DNA of 21,360 nt from Clostridiales bacterium (GTDB taxonomy: Bacteria > Bacillota > Clostridia > Christensenellales > CAG-138), in NCBI GenBank assembly GCA_019416935.1, contig DXWI01000021.1, positions 1 through 21,360 on the forward strand, in the 5' to 3' direction. Below the pieces are notes generated by a model. It was given only the letters and a program-made list of their open reading frames with translations, did not search any database and was not told the origin of the DNA. Both the position numbers and the translations under genes were made by a program. How positions within the stretch are numbered: the stretch's first letter is position 1; the number at the start of each line of letters is the position of its first letter. Positions 21,348 through 21,360 of this stretch are shown here, piece by piece.

Positions 21348-21360
21348 TTACTCGATGATG
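21348..21360 (-). CDS. Probable 3' end of an unidentified minus-strand gene
   Basis: On the minus strand the last bases read Ile-Ile-Glu-stop (TAA at 21350-21348), just upstream of the terminator at 21309-21334. A leftward gene ending here is likely, but the visible part is too short to identify. Confidence 0.4.

Noticed and set aside
1..21360. CRISPR arrays, insertion sequences, rRNA or prophage genes
   Set aside because: No direct-repeat/spacer pattern, transposase, terminal inverted repeat, rRNA segment or phage gene was seen. The only regular arrays are the in-gene repeats at 6529-6783 and 3858-3947.

Overview
The window looks like the replication-origin neighbourhood of a GC-rich, endospore-forming member of the Firmicutes, class Clostridia, probably a gut anaerobe. 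The evidence is a DnaA gene next to DnaN, ParA and ParB, three parS-type palindromes, the sporulation sigma factor SigH, a CwlD-like amidase, a small Spo0A-C-like protein, and a YgeY/YgeW/carbamate kinase gene set of the kind found in anaerobic purine-using gut bacteria. The species cannot be named from the sequence alone.

Layout. 1-329: 3' end of a NifX/NifB-type cofactor protein with a Cys/His tail. 608-1552 (+): carbamate kinase with its own promoter and terminator. 1835-4694 (-): operon mrnC, rlmB, sigH, small membrane protein. 4695-5044: intergenic region with a tight cluster of DnaA boxes. 5045-5755 (+): CwlD-like amidase. 5943-7011 (-): small Spo0A-C-like protein and a secreted protein with five 17-residue repeats. 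7154-9562 (-): leuS. 9807-11121 (+): small membrane protein and lgt, the latter carrying a parS site inside its acidic tail. 11172-12041 (-): Met-rich lipoprotein. 12192-13827 (-): parA-parB. 14051-16881 (-): dnaN and dnaA, separated by a 425-bp candidate oriC. 17222-17557 (-): Cys-rich DUF1292 protein. 17940-21219 (+): YheO-type regulator, ygeY, ygeW. The last bases hold the end of a minus-strand gene and its terminator.

How the genes fit together. DnaA, DnaN, ParA, ParB and the parS sites make a standard initiation and segregation module. Most genes to the left are on the minus strand and those right of 17.9 kb are on the plus strand, as expected for replication leaving this region in both directions. 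Lgt lipidates prolipoproteins such as its convergent neighbour. YgeW and YgeY on the right and carbamate kinase on the left probably act in one carbamoyl-group pathway, although they flank the origin region about 17 kb apart. The usual origin neighbours rpmH, rnpA, recF and gyrB are absent, while sigH, rlmB, mrnC, leuS and lgt lie here, so this origin region is rearranged relative to Bacillus.

The most interesting signals are the second DnaA-box cluster 11 kb from dnaA, the altered DNA-binding signature of DnaA, the parS site inside lgt, the repeat-bearing surface protein and the disordered N-terminal extension of RlmB.
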